DNA from: Leishmania mexicana MHOM/GT/2001/U1103
Taxonomy: Eukaryota > Euglenozoa > Kinetoplastea > Trypanosomatida > Trypanosomatidae
Assembly: GCF_000234665.1 (NCBI RefSeq)
Contig: NC_018324.1
Location: 1-52,500, forward strand
Reading direction: 5' to 3'
DNA: 52,500 nt
The notes below the pieces were generated by a model. That model saw only the letters and a list, made by a program, of their open reading frames with translations, was not told where the DNA came from and did no database searches. Below, in pieces: positions 1 to 11,629 of the stretch (position 1 is its first letter; each line of letters starts with the position of its first letter). Position numbers and translations under genes: made by a program.

Positions 1-233
1 CCTAACCCTAACCCTAACCCTAACCCTAACCCTAACCCTAACCCTAACCCTAACCCTAACCCTAACCCTAACCCTAACCCTAACCCTAACCCTAACCCTA
101 ACCCTAACCCTAACCCTAACCCTAACCCTAACCCTAACCCTAACCCTAACCCTAACCCTAACCCTAACCCTAACCCTAACCCTAACCCTAACCCTAACCC
201 TAACCCTAACCCTAACCCTAACCCTAACCCTAA
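1..233. repeat. Telomere, perfect CCCTAA array
   Basis: The window starts with CCTAA followed by 38 uninterrupted CCCTAA units, the C-rich strand of the TTAGGG telomere. This fixes the left edge as a chromosome end. No interruption or single-base variant is seen before position 234. The true telomere may be longer, because assemblies usually truncate such arrays. Confidence 0.99.
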
Positions 234-605
<372 letters not shown>

Positions 606-3600
606 TGGGCGCTCCTCTTAGTGCTTCACCACGTCACAGAGGCAAGTCGCACAAACACACACAACGTAACCCTAACCCGTACACGCATACAACCTATACG
701 TTCAACACAGAGGAGCGATCGCCACTTTGGACCGTAGCGGCGCAGGCAGCACACATCACTCGTAAAAAGACGCGGCGTTCTCTCAGCCAGCAGACATGCT
801 GGTCCATGGGCAAAGGAGGGTGAAGGGAATGGCTGTTCGCGCCGCGCAGCCTCTCACACATTTTCGCGATGTCGTCCATCGGGTCCCCCTTCCTGCAACA
901 TGACCGTAAAGAAGTTGTTGCGCTCCATGTAGTCGACGAGAATCGTATCTGCGAGCACACACAAAAGTTTGAGAACACCGCCGTGAGAGTGCGATGGGCG
1001 ATAGGTGGAAACGGAGTGCGTGTGCGAGCGGATGAGGGCCCATGCGTGACGTCGCCTGCAGCGGCGTATGAGGCGCGCTGTGGGATTCTGTGCTTACCCG
1101 CTGTTCACCATGACAGAGATCCTTCATTCGTCCTTGCGATCATCATCCGTCGTGACGTTTTGGATGAGGTGACATGTGGCACGTTAAGTAGCCATGTCAT
1201 GCCTGCACAAAAAGCAAAAAGGAAGGGGTCGCAGATAATGCAGAGAGCAGGATCCTGTGCACACATTCAGCATATATGTCAGTAGCATAGCAGCAACAAC
1301 CTTCGCAGCTGGAACGACTCTGGCGACCAGAGACGAAGACGGGGCAGAACAGTGCGCGGAAGGAGTCTCTGTGGCTCACGCTTGTCCCTGCCGTTTCTTA
1401 ATCGCTCCATTTTCGAAGCGAGGCACATCCGCGGGAGGGAGTACGGATTCGGTCTTCCGTTCTCCGCGTGGATTCCATAGTGCACCTGCATCCGTGGCAG
1501 CAAAGAGCAGAGGCCACTCCCTCTACTGTGCATGAGGCCTTTGGAGTAAGAAAAATGGGTAGCCAGTCAGCGTTTATGCAGAGTGGTTTGCGTGATACGT
1601 GGCAGTCTACTCGGTGTGGGAGTTCCCCCGATGCCAGGTGCAGTTTCCTTCGTTGTTGCGTTTGCTTCCGGTGTGCGTGTACTTGTTTCGCTGCTGGTTT
1701 GGAGAGGCGAAGCAGTGCGCGCACATCTGCATATGAACTTACTGCTGTAGATGATCCGTCAGTTGGAGAACAGCATCGGAGACACAACGTCGTGCACGGG
1801 ACGGGCGCAGCATCGATGCTTCTCGTTTTAAGTAAGCAAAGGTGGGGAGTGCGTGCTGCCACGCCGATACGTCTCCAGGAAAGGAAATGAGGCGCGCATG
1901 CAAAGAAGAGTGCTCCGTTCCAGCAGGTTCGTGGAGTGCTAGCAAGCACTGAGATTTGCATGAGACGAATACATGAAAGAGAAAACGTGTGCGTATGTTC
2001 AGCTCCCGAAGACAACGGGGAGCGAAAAAAAAAGACAATCAGGGAGAGGAGAGGCATGCCCATCAACCTAGCCATCATCTTTTGCCGCCAACCGCATGTC
2101 CGCTGCCAGTCATTCCCAGAGTATCACGGACGGAAAAAAGAGAAAACAGACGGCAGAGAGGAAAGAGTGAGCACGCGACACAAAACAAAGAGAAGGCAAT
2201 ACGAGGGGGAAAATAGAGATGAGGAATCTAAACAAGGCGCACGTTGCACTATTGCAGAGTGTGTGTGTGGCTAACCTTACGCGGCTAAGCCGACGTTTGG
2301 TGCTCGTGTGAGTCGTTTTCGCTTCCTTTCACGAGTCGCCAGTGGCAGTAAGTGAGCATGGGGTGGAGGCGATACACACGCACTCGCTGCAACGCAAAAC
2401 AAGCTCAGCACGTACCAATAGAAAAAAAAGAGGGAAATAGACAAGAAAGTAAGACATTGTACCTGAGCAGGAAACCGACGTGTGTCCTTACGTAACGAGA
2501 GCGTAAAGAGAAGGGGCATCACGCAGTAAAACAAGAGAAAAGGAAGAAACATACGCACACGTGCACATATGAATTTGCACAGGTGACGTGCCTGCGTACC
2601 TCTTTTCGTGTTGTGTGTAATGCAAAGTCGCTGAGGAGCTGTCGTGACGCACGCTCATATATCAACTCCACACAATCCACACAGTCACGCACAAAATAAA
2701 ACACCACCACCACTTTTACGCCAAAGCACGGACCAGCAAACTAACTTCGAAGTGCTTTGCAAGAGAAAGTGCAGAGCGGTTTATGAATTCTGTTTTTCGT
2801 GGGTGTCGCAGTAAACATATATATAGCGATTACGCCCCAGCAGCGCAGATTGTATGGCGTGAGATGACGATGCTTGTACTAAACGAGAGAGCGGCCCATC
2901 ATGCCAACAACAACGGGCACATAGGCAAAGGGGGGAAGAATGTGGTTGCGCATCGTCACCGTCGTGCCAACGAGAAGAAGTGTGGGGGATGGATAAGAGC
3001 AGTCTCCGAAAATGTGACGCTGTGCTTTGCACGCCCGAGAAGGAGTGACACACAGACACACGTTAAAGCATAGACACAAGAAGGGGAACATCAAGAGGAA
3101 CATTCACACCGGTTTTCATTCACAGCAGATTCAGTGTAGCGCACGAGGAGCGCCAGTTCCTGTATAGCAGAAAGCTCTACGAACGGGAGCGTGTGCTGCG
3201 CAGTTGCCTATTCTCTACACTCATCACACAAGAAAACGCGGAGAAGAGAAACGTGGAAGGGAGACCAGACTTCTCCTTTGCTGTTGCCACGGGGTGAAAA
3301 GTTTCGAAGAAAAGGAAGTCGGGCAGAGCAGTGCCTGACAAGGGGCTGACCCAGGAGCTATTTCATGAACAGCAAAAGAGCATTAGTGCAGGCCAAAACG
3401 AAAAGGAGGAGCTACACAGCAACAGTTACGACGCACGGTAACGCAAAGAAAACAGGAGAGAGACTCTCCAAGCACAGGCAGAAAACAAAGAATGGGACTG
3501 GAGTCAGCCACAGATTGGTGGTAGTGCACGTACGACGTACATGTGATTGTGTACTCGTTGGTAGAGTGCAAGACGCACATTGAGGCGTTTACACACGCAC

Positions 3601-4036
3601 ATGCGCTAACATAGAAAAAAAAGCTCTCGCGAACGGGCGCGTCGTTCGTCAATTTACAAATACCCCGTTTGCCTCACAAGTCACCCAGGAGACAAATGTA
3701 GATGGAGACATCGACAAAAAAGAAGGGGGTTGGTCATGGTGAGTACCTCTCTCAACTAGCACTCTGCGTAACAAGAAAGCGCGTTGCTTCTCACAGCGGG
3801 TAGGTGTGTGTCAGAGAAGCTGGAGAAAACGTTTGCGTAAGGCCATGAGACAGAGATGAGCTTCTAGTGGGGAGCTTGCACAAAAAGACAAGACGGACGG
3901 TTCTCATTTCAGCGGTCCCTCAGGCTCACGCTTTTTCGTCTTGATTCAGCAGTTCCCCTTCCATCGCAAGGTGCTCGAGGTCATGCTTGAAGGCCAAGGG
4001 TGGACGGCGACAAAACAAAAAAAGAAACGTGTTGCA
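606..4036. other. Subtelomeric gene-free region
   Basis: About 3.4 kb without a supportable gene. It should include the 3'UTR of the galactosyltransferase that ends at 4037. The longest minus-strand frame (1398-2078) has a low-complexity, Cys/Ser/Leu-rich composition with no domain and is overlapped by equally long frames on the other strand, so it was not called. Purine-rich runs on the plus strand (for example around 2024-2060), which are polypyrimidine on the transcribed strand, recur as in other spacers. I see no tandem satellite. Confidence 0.6.
667..682. repeat. Interstitial telomere-like patch
   Basis: A short patch reading TAA, CCCTAA, CCCGTA, C lies about 285 bp inside the end of the variant array. 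It contains one canonical and one variant unit side by side, the same two kinds found at the chromosome end. It may mark an old telomere junction or recombination point; 16 bp is too short to be sure. Confidence 0.6.
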
Positions 4037-6484
4037 CTACTTTCCAGACTCGATGGCACATTCGACAAGTGTGGTGTTGCGACGTCTGTACGGAATATCA
4101 TACACCGCAACAGCATCGCCCTCAGCTACAACATATGCCGTGCGTGGGTCTCCGCGCACCCAGCTTACCTTCCGCACCCTTGCCATGCCCGCCAGCGTCG
4201 TCGGCACTTGCGACGCCACCCATTCCTTCATTTTCTGTGTAGCATTCGCTTCGATGGCGCTTACGCTGATGCCCTGCTTAAGCGCCCATTCAGCCGCCTT
4301 GGCGACCTTGAACTCGTTCTTGAAGTAGTAGTGGATGAAGTAAGGAATCGCCGGCATAGAATAGTGCATCAGTACCGAGCTCCATATCCAGGTCTGTTTG
4401 GAGGACGCGGGTCGGAGCACCTGCAGCGACCGTGGCTCTTTGTCGGATACGTAGCGCAGTGGACGGTTCATGCACACTTCTTTCACCCTAGCAGGATGTT
4501 TTTGCAATTGCCGTCCGACAAAAAGGTCCTCGTACTGCATGAGCAAACTGACATAATGGCTGTGATAACTGACGGTGTACGGCATCGTTAATAGCATCAG
4601 CAAACGTTGGTTGGGGACATCGAATGGGTTCAGTGCAGCCTTGATGAGACGGCGGTCTAGTGCATAGCCAGGGCCGTGGCCAAATACAACCTTGTGATTG
4701 TCGAACCACCACCACACCCGATACAGGCATTCCTCCGTGTCGTCGATGCCCAGCGTCGGTGGGATAACCCCATTGTATGGAATGGTCGCCGTCAAGTTGC
4801 GCGGTTTCCGCCACCCACCGCGCACATGCCGCAGGTCACTCAAGTACTGTGGCACCTTCAGGTACATGTCGTCATCGCCCTTCATGATGTACGGCACGTC
4901 TGGGAACGCAGTGTACGCGTAGTTCAGCCATATGACGACCTTTTGAGACATGCCTACCTCTGTCGGGATACCCCACGAAATCCGCATACCCATTTTCTTT
5001 TTCGTGGTCGGCTTGCGGTCCGTCAAAAAGTCCAGCCATAGCGAGTTGCGATGGTGCAGCGCCTCCTGCCACAGTGCAGCGGACACGTGGCACACGTACT
5101 GCGCCGCTGCTGTGAAGGCAGGTGTCACGGGCAGCGACAACTGGGCTGAAAGAGTCGCGAGTGACGAAGTCCCGTCCACACGACGTGATGTAGTCACCAC
5201 GGAGGACCGTACACCAGCGCAGGGTGACTTCCACGCCGCGTCATCGCTTCTTGGGATGCCGCGCCACCCATCACGCAGCACCACGCGACGCTGCACGTAC
5301 GTGGGGGTATTGTTGACGTCCCCACTCTCTACAGCCCGGCGATGTGCAGTCGCGGCAGCGTACTCGCTCACTGTTGGGGCCAGCTGCGCCATGTCCACGG
5401 TCGAATGCGTTGCGTCCTCAGAAAGACGCTCCGCAGCAGCAAACACGTAGAGCTGCAGCAGCGCGCCCGTAAAGTTGTTCTCGGTGCGCGCAACCTCTCG
5501 GTACGTCAACCACGTTGCGCGCTGCGCGTCCCGAAGCGGGTAGCGCATCGGCTGGTCCGTTGAAGGTATGCCCATCACGATCAAGTGTCGCGGTCGCTCA
5601 CCTGTGCTCCTCCACTGCGACGCGTGGACGAAGCGGCGCTGCTGTGCGTACGACCGGGTCACCCATTGCCACAGCGGCAGTTCCGCTGCAACATCCACGT
5701 CGTCCGTCACGCTCGCCATCGCAAACAGCATCGGCCCCATGAGGCCCAGCGGTGCAGATGCAGTCGCGAACACGGAAAGCCTTTCCCGCCTCTGATTTCC
5801 CGTCTCGTCAGTCGATGTCTCCGGATCCGCAGCGGCCGCGGAAGCGTACGTGACACTGTCGAAGCACATTGTGCAGTTCTCGTCGATCACGCGCAGCGTC
5901 CACGACGGCAGCTGATCACGGTCCAGCCGCACCAGAGAGTCAGCCCTAGCGGCAGCGAGACCACGCTGTTTGGTCGTCAACCGCGTCATCGCACTCTCGT
6001 GCTGCACCACGACCGAAAACGGCGACGGAAACTGAGATAGACGGGCCTCCTCCAACAACCGCATCGACGCTTCCTGTTGTAAGCCGACGTTGGTCGTGAA
6101 TTCGCTGATGGACCAGTGAACCATGACTATGAGGACAAGTGAGACGGCTAGTGCCACCAAACGACGGTGTTGAGTGTGTGAATGAAGACCTTGTGCAGTT
6201 AATTGGCGAGGATGCCCGCTAAACCTGAGCGGGGGTTTCTTTGCGGCCCCATTCGACAAGTCATCCCTTTTCGACAATGATTCAGTGCTCCTCTTATCAC
6301 CGCTCGGTGCTCGAGTCGAATCCACCTCCAGCTTGCCGCGTGAGCGCGAGTGACACCCTTGTCCGCTCTCCGCAGCGCTGCTCAGCCCGAAGTGCCTCTG
6401 AGAGGAGGAGAGCAGCTGAAGAGGGTCGAGGCGGTCCGTGTCCCTGGGAGCCAACGCCGCTGGCACGCTGTTCTCCTCTTGCAT
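4037..6484 (-). CDS. Phosphoglycan beta-1,3-galactosyltransferase (SCG-like, GT31)
   Basis: A 815-residue type II Golgi-type glycosyltransferase that probably adds beta-1,3-galactose side chains to lipophosphoglycan repeat units from UDP-Gal. The frame extends upstream only to a GTG (6559), so the first ATG at 6484 is taken. A single membrane anchor lies at about residues 109-124 (VALAVSLVLIVMVHW region) after a long basic, Ser-rich cytosolic segment. The lumenal part shows an R-x-x-x-R-x-T-W-L motif of GT31 galactosyltransferases and a metal-binding GDDDMYLKV motif with the aspartates at 537-539. Known SCG/SCGR genes form a family that clusters near telomeres in Leishmania, and this is the last gene before the telomere. 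Exact donor, acceptor and linkage are inferred from family only; another phosphoglycan hexosyltransferase specificity is possible. Confidence 0.85.
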   Translation of the reverse strand: MQEENSVPAALAPRDTDRLDPLQLLSSSQRHFGLSSAAESGQGCHSRSRGKLEVDSTRAPSGDKRSTESLSKRDDLSNGAAKKPPLRFSGHPRQLTAQGLHSHTQHRRLVALAVSLVLIVMVHWSISEFTTNVGLQQEASMRLLEEARLSQFPSPFSVVVQHESAMTRLTTKQRGLAAARADSLVRLDRDQLPSWTLRVIDENCTMCFDSVTYASAAAADPETSTDETGNQRRERLSVFATASAPLGLMGPMLFAMASVTDDVDVAAELPLWQWVTRSYAQQRRFVHASQWRSTGERPRHLIVMGIPSTDQPMRYPLRDAQRATWLTYREVARTENNFTGALLQLYVFAAAERLSEDATHSTVDMAQLAPTVSEYAAATAHRRAVESGDVNNTPTYVQRRVVLRDGWRGIPRSDDAAWKSPCAGVRSSVVTTSRRVDGTSSLATLSAQLSLPVTPAFTAAAQYVCHVSAALWQEALHHRNSLWLDFLTDRKPTTKKKMGMRISWGIPTEVGMSQKVVIWLNYAYTAFPDVPYIMKGDDDMYLKVPQYLSDLRHVRGGWRKPRNLTATIPYNGVIPPTLGIDDTEECLYRVWWWFDNHKVVFGHGPGYALDRRLIKAALNPFDVPNQRLLMLLTMPYTVSYHSHYVSLLMQYEDLFVGRQLQKHPARVKEVCMNRPLRYVSDKEPRSLQVLRPASSKQTWIWSSVLMHYSMPAIPYFIHYYFKNEFKVAKAAEWALKQGISVSAIEANATQKMKEWVASQVPTTLAGMARVRKVSWVRGDPRTAYVVAEGDAVAVYDIPYRRRNTTLVECAIESGK

Positions 6485-8372
6485 GATGGTGCACTTCACG
6501 CGCAGTGCCGTGGTGGCGGAAGGAGACCTAAGGTGTGCAGGTGGCCACCAAAGTGGCACGAGGACACTCTTGGCCGTGTACAGCGAAACAGCAGGGCCAC
6601 GGATAGAGACGCGGGGGGATCAAGGGCAGTCGAAGAGAATTACACGATAACACCGGACAGCGGTGCAGAAGAGTTGTGAGCGTGTCGGTGCAACTGTAAA
6701 GGGTGCGCCAGTCCACGGAAGTGTCCCCCTCCACTTGCGTGTGTCTGTGCGGGGGTGTGCGTGGGGTGCGTGGGTGGGTGGATGTATGGAGAAATGGGCG
6801 GAGTATGAGGAAAGGCAGATAAGGACAGGCGGAGTGGATTGAGGGAAGGTGGCCACCGTGGGATGGTGGACGGACCCGCGAAGCGGACGGGTCGAAGTGA
6901 CAGTGGAAGATGCCCCTGCGTCGAGCAACACCGGAGCGGCGCTATGGGAATGGGGAGGTTGTTAGCCTCTTTGGTCGTGCAGGCAGCGGCTGCACAAAAA
7001 AGGGTCTGAGTTTCGCTTCCCCGAGACGAAAGCGGGCAAGTCTTTCCTGTGCAAGGATGCGCGCGGCAGTTACTCCACTGCACCTTTCGTTGGCATTCAC
7101 CGCGGTTCGATGAAAAGTCCCCAGCGTCTAGCAGAAGAGGGAGAGCCTGCACGTGTCGATGCCCCCTCCCCCTCTACACGAGAAGAGGCAGAGGAGTAGA
7201 CACACGCGCAGGAGAGGAAAGCAAAAGTGGCAGAGGTGCAGGAGAAGAGGGCGGCGCGCGTTGGACGGGTGCACGGTTGTCGGGGAGTGAGATCGAGCCT
7301 GTACCCGGATGGTGTACCGCTTGAGGCACAGGCAGAGTACGTGGCGTGCGGTGTGCAGGCAGTGCCGAAAACGCAAAAGAGAGCAGCGCCGTGCCACGAC
7401 ATGCTGTACACTACAGCAAAGTACAAAACAGCCGGCAGCGTCGACCACCAACGAAGCGCAAAGGCCAAACCAACAAGGCCATCGAGCACGGGCTGCTGAG
7501 CCCCGCCCCACCGGTCGGGCACAGGCACCGGGAAAGGAAAAGGAAGCAGGGCATGGCGAGCTTGATTTCATCCGCGTCCCAATCTGCCACGCACACGCGC
7601 GCAGGCGGGTGAGGGAGCAACAGAAGGAAGTCTACCGTGGGAAGTCGAGATGGGGAGACCGCCACAGGCGTCTGAGGCCGAAGAAGCGGGAAAAGGCGGT
7701 CGCAGGCGCGCCTTTCTCAGAGCTCGTACTTTTTCCTTGATTCGCGCCGCTGGCCGTACGGATGCACTCTCTTCCCCACTGGCCCGAATCTCGGTAAAAA
7801 GCGCCCATCGACCCCCAACATCCTGCCTCGTGAAGGTGAGCAGTGGATGCACGATCCCACGTGTCCTCTGCATTTGGGGTGCCTCCGTCTGCGCGCTCGT
7901 GCGTGTCATGTGTGTGAACAGAGAACATAGGGAGACGAAGAGATGCGCAAAGAGTGAAAGGTAGCGCATGGTGCTGTGGCGTAGAGAATAAGCGAGCAAG
8001 CGGCGGAGGAGTGACACTGTCGAAGTGGCGACCCGGCATCCCGTGTGATGACTTCCGGTGCCCGCGGGCGTTGAGGGAGGCACGGAGGCAGGGAGGGGGA
8101 CGGGGTTGCACGCAGCCTCCATAGACACGGACGCCGAGAGCGTGCTTCAGATACGGCAGTGCACGGTCTCTCTTCAGGTATGCAGTGGGGTTGGTGTGTT
8201 CTGCTTTCTTTCTGTACTGTGCCCAGCGAACAGCGAGGGCTGAGGGAGAGGGTGTCAGCACGAGACAGAAGTCATAGTGGGGAGAGGGGAAGTCAAAAAC
8301 CAAGGAGACAAAAGAAATGTCGGCACGAACAAAGAAGGTGTATCTATGAGTGTGCAACGGCTCTGCGAGCGC
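6485..8372. other. Spacer between galactosyltransferase and histone H4
   Basis: About 1.9 kb. It should hold the H4 3'UTR and the 5'UTR and trans-splice region of the galactosyltransferase. Several long frames cross it (minus-strand 7632-8357 and 7568-8128 the longest), but they overlap one another in different frames, show Ser/His/Pro/Arg-rich low-complexity sequence and no domain. No RNA gene or repeat is recognised. Confidence 0.5.
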
Positions 8373-8675
8373 TTACGCGTAGCCGTACAGGATGTGGCCC
8401 TTCTTGCGCAGCGCATTCACAACATCGGACGCCGTCACGGTCTTCTTGCGGGCGTACTCGGTGTAGGCCGTGCTGCAGCGCACAATGTCCTCCACGTAGG
8501 CCTTCAGTACGCGGCGCACCTCTTCGTAGATGTCGCTCGAGATGCGCTTCACGCCACCGCGGCGCGCCATGCGGCGGACGCAGCCGCGTGTAATGCCGCG
8601 GATGTTGTCCCGCAGCACCTTCTTCTGGCGCTTCTGGCTGCCCTTGGCATCAGCGGAGCGCTTACCCTTGGCCAT
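8373..8675 (-). CDS. H4: Histone H4
   Basis: A 100-residue core histone H4, which pairs with H3 in the nucleosome. The hallmark stretches KVLRDNI, GGVKRIS and the C-terminal ILYGYA are present, along with helix sequence around [19 protein letters not shown]. The N-terminal tail is the divergent trypanosomatid form (starts [12 protein letters not shown]) with lysines at 3, 5, 11, 15, 18 and 19 counting Met as 1. Trypanosomatid H4 is the usual 100 residues, slightly shorter than metazoan H4. A good acceptor lies 72 nt upstream (see 8748). Leishmania carries several dispersed H4 genes, and this is a single copy with no neighbouring histone. Identification is essentially certain. Confidence 0.99.
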   Translation of the reverse strand: MAKGKRSADAKGSQKRQKKVLRDNIRGITRGCVRRMARRGGVKRISSDIYEEVRRVLKAYVEDIVRCSTAYTEYARKKTVTASDVVNALRKKGHILYGYA

Positions 8676-8747
8676 TGTGGATATGTTGAGAGAGGACGAG
8701 GTGGGAGGGCTTAGAAGAAAATGCGGAGTAGAGGAGTGAAGCGAAGT

Positions 8748-8780
8748 CTTTTAGATGTGTACGGTAAGGAGGAAGAAGTG
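8748..8780 (-). promoter_or_regulatory. Candidate spliced-leader acceptor for H4
   Basis: On the minus strand a tract of mostly C and T (8766-8780) is followed by the first AG at 8749-8748. Spliced-leader addition there would give a 5'UTR of about 72 nt before the H4 ATG. Predicted from the pattern only. Confidence 0.45.
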
Positions 8781-10654
8781 GACGGTAATACGGAAAGAAA
8801 AGTAGTACATGAGGGGAACACGTGTCCCATTGAGCGTGCTTAGGGGAAGGGTACCCAAGTGTGAGAGCGTCTGTGGCAGAGAGAGGATTCATTTCAGGCA
8901 GTGATGCCACGGCGTCTCACACAATTGGGTGTGCGCAAAGTGTCAAAGTGGGTGTGTACATGCGATCGTGCCGCACTTGGCACAGAGTATTCGTTTGACG
9001 AGAACCTACTTCCTGCGTTCCATGGCGTGGATCATTGAGCAGACATGCTCCAAGTAGTCGCAATGGACGGTTAAGGGCGAAAACGAGTGGGTAAGCAATG
9101 CCGTATCAAATGTGCCGGCACACAAGAGCCTCATATCCTTTCTCGTGTATCCACGTGCAGTTTGCTGGAAGTCTCTAGGGAAATGATTCCAGGCCACAGT
9201 ACCTCTACGTTGGAGTCCCTAGCGTTGAGGGGAGCGGGCGGTGAAGGAAACGACGACGGGCGGGGAAAGAGGAGGCAGCAAGCCACAGTAATGGTGAACA
9301 TGCGTCAGCGACGAAACTTCTCACGCTGGTGGTTGCGTTCCTGTGAGTACACAGACTTTGGCTTTGAACTAAAGAGTGAGCGTTGGCGTGTAAGTCGGCA
9401 ACATCCCATCACTGAACAGCGAGGTAGGGTAGGTCGCTGTTAGTGCCTGAGCCGACGTTCCCGACAACGCCAAGCCTCAGGGACGTTGTGTGGTGAGCGG
9501 GAGACGGGCTTGGCCGACAGCTGAATGCGACCCGAGCGCGACGGCCGGATGTCCTCGGGTTCACGGCGGAGTCAAGGACGAGGCTGCTTTAGCAGCGTCT
9601 TCATAAAATGCCCCTGCAGCTCGCCGCGCTCGCGAGGTGGAATATCCGCTATGAGGCCTCGCTCCCCCAGCATGCGGGAGCATGCTGGCTGGAACAAATC
9701 AATATGACGCTCCCTGCTGAATCACGCAAATGACAAGGTGGCTTCCGCGTGACTGCTGTGGTAATGCCCACCGTCATGCACATCGCGAATCACGTGCTAC
9801 AAGGGTGCGTCTGTCATTGGACACGATGGCACTTGCGACTTTTGATCGCAGAAGCGGTGGATGCCTCGCAGGAGGTGTACAAGGACGTACGTAGCGCGAG
9901 AGACAGGGAAATGAAGAAGGGTTCCAGGAGAGCAGTCGGTAACGCAGAGGCAATGATGACGTTGGTGTAAGAGATTTTCATGGTTGATCAAGAAGACCTC
10001 TTACAAACAACCGAGCCGATGAGGCCCTCGGAGTCATCTCGGCGCACAGGATGGGTGGTCGTACCGCTGCTTTGCGTATAGTTGTCGCCTTGTAAACCGA
10101 CTCGGAAGAGCCAAAGGTTGCCGGTCGTACACCCCGTATCCGACCGCCCCACCCCCTCCCTTACGTGGCAGGTTAGACGTGACTTTATAGAGTGATTCGA
10201 ATTGCCGTCAGTCGATGTCTGTCCACGGTAGCAGACAAACAACAGAATCAGTCAATGATTTGTTTCTTGATTTTCTTTTGGTGCACGAGTGGCTATAGCG
10301 CACTGGATAGAAGAACATCATAGAGAGAGTGCGCTCATGGTCCACACCAAAGTAAGACCACTTATACGTCACCGCCACTGCACAGGAATCATTGTTGCTC
10401 CAGAGGAGCATATGCACCCCGATAAACATACAAAAAGAACCCAACGAAACAGAGAGTAAGAAATAAACAAGCGAAGCTCTAGATACAAAGGCGCTGCCCA
10501 GCTAGCATCGTGTATACCACGGACGGGAACTGCTACCGAGATGTGCCCTGCAAAGGTACACCTTTGCAGGTCTCCTTTGTGAATGCCATCGCCAATGGTC
10601 TCTCTTTTGTCTATCGCTCCTGCCGACACCCCCTCCTTCCTCTCTCATGTCCAG
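8750..10654. other. Spacer between H4 and the MGC protein
   Basis: About 1.9 kb with no supportable gene. Frames in it (such as plus 9087-9443 and minus 10369-10629) are short and without domain features. A near-perfect inverted repeat sits at 10549-10568, in the probable 3'UTR of the MGC protein gene. Otherwise I see nothing distinctive. Confidence 0.5.
10549..10568. repeat. Perfect 9-bp inverted repeat (hairpin)
   Basis: TGCAAAGGT and its exact reverse complement ACCTTTGCA are separated by two bases. It lies about 85 nt beyond the stop codon of the MGC protein, so the mRNA 3'UTR could form a tight stem-loop. Could also be chance. Confidence 0.5.
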
Positions 10655-11113
10655 CTACGACATCCCTAGACTATCGTAGTGGATTTTGATCTCCCAGGAC
10701 ACCTCTTCCGGAGTGTCGCTGAGTGCCGTATCAATGTTGGCGTTCGCCTTCAGGAAGCCCTGCGTGACAACACCAGCTACCTTGTAGTCGAAGTTGCCGC
10801 CCCAGCCACGGTGTGACAAGTCTTCCTTGATGTACTCGAGAAACATCTTGCCAACATAATCGACGGAACGGTGTGTGACTGGGCGATTGGCCGTATCCGC
10901 CCAGACCTCTTTTAGGCGGCTCTGGTAAGCGCGTGCTGCACTAGAGTCACCCGCGATGCGGCGCGCCTGTGCATCTACAAATAGAACCCACTCCTCCAAC
11001 AACATTTGGGCTACGGGGTGCTGCTCAGTGGTCGCGAGTGCGTAGAACTCATCCGCCCCTTTACTCGCAGCGTTGGCAGCGGGCGTTTTGGTTTTGCTAG
11101 TAGTGCAGCCCAT
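10655..11113 (-). CDS. Hypothetical small protein with MGC acylation motif
   Basis: A 152-residue protein of unknown function. The open frame extends far upstream, but the ATG at 11113 is chosen because it follows a strong polypyrimidine-AG acceptor (11227) with no intervening ATG, and because the protein then starts MGCTTSK. Gly2 with Thr/Ser at 5-6 fits N-myristoylation and Cys3 fits palmitoylation, so attachment to plasma or flagellar membrane is predicted. The rest is a soluble, probably helical, compact domain with Trp at 42, 71, 104 and 140 and no membrane segment. I do not recognise a named domain. Small MGC proteins of this kind are common in trypanosomatids and often flagellar or cytoskeleton-associated; that is context, not evidence for this one. 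Confidence 0.75.
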   Translation of the reverse strand: MGCTTSKTKTPAANAASKGADEFYALATTEQHPVAQMLLEEWVLFVDAQARRIAGDSSAARAYQSRLKEVWADTANRPVTHRSVDYVGKMFLEYIKEDLSHRGWGGNFDYKVAGVVTQGFLKANANIDTALSDTPEEVSWEIKIHYDSLGMS

Positions 11114-11226
11114 CGTAAAGAGCGACACTACACAGTAGTCAGCGCACTTGCGCAGAGGGCGTCTTTGGATCTTTGTGCACACACTGCTTATGTTTTCAGT
11201 ATTGTAAATACTCTCTGTTGCCGCTT

Positions 11227-11252
11227 CTTGGAGAAAAAGAGAAGAAGAGTGC
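11227..11252 (-). promoter_or_regulatory. Candidate spliced-leader acceptor for the MGC protein
   Basis: The minus strand reads a run of C and T (11252-11230) ending CCAAG, with the AG at 11228-11227. From there to the ATG at 11113 there is no other ATG. This site is the main reason for rejecting the longer N-terminal extension. Confidence 0.6.
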
Positions 11253-11629
11253 AATACAGACGACCGAGGGATACTGTTGAGTAGATGTGCAACAGCAGTG
11301 AGACAGGAACTGGAGCTGCGTTCCCGAACGACACCCTCCACTCGCAGGTGCTGCATTGTCGTGAGAAAGCGGCGAGGAAGAAGAGCAAGGCGCCAGTGGA
11401 GTATGTAGGATATACAGATCCTGTACGCTAAGCTCACAAGAACCTCTTCGCATGCCAGTAGATACAGTCCACAGTGGAAAACCTCCAGTGCGCAACCTCC
11501 TAAAGCACAACTCCCCGTAGTTCGCCATTCGTCGGCGTCATGACTTGAAGTCGTAATGTCACTGTGAACCACCATCCCGTGCGGGTACGCCTATTCCCGG
11601 CATAGCAGTGGGAATCAGGGTAATAAATC

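Noticed and set aside
1398..2078. 226-codon minus-strand frame in the subtelomere
   Set aside because: Low-complexity Cys/Ser/Leu composition, no domain, rival frames of similar length on the other strand, and no splice-site support.
4037..6559. Longer galactosyltransferase start at 6559
   Set aside because: The codon is GTG; nuclear genes here start with ATG, so 6484 is used.
7568..8357. Two overlapping minus-strand frames (241 and 186 codons) downstream of histone H4
   Set aside because: They occupy the same DNA in different frames, show His/Ser/Pro/Arg-rich sequence without domains, and lie where the H4 3'UTR is expected.
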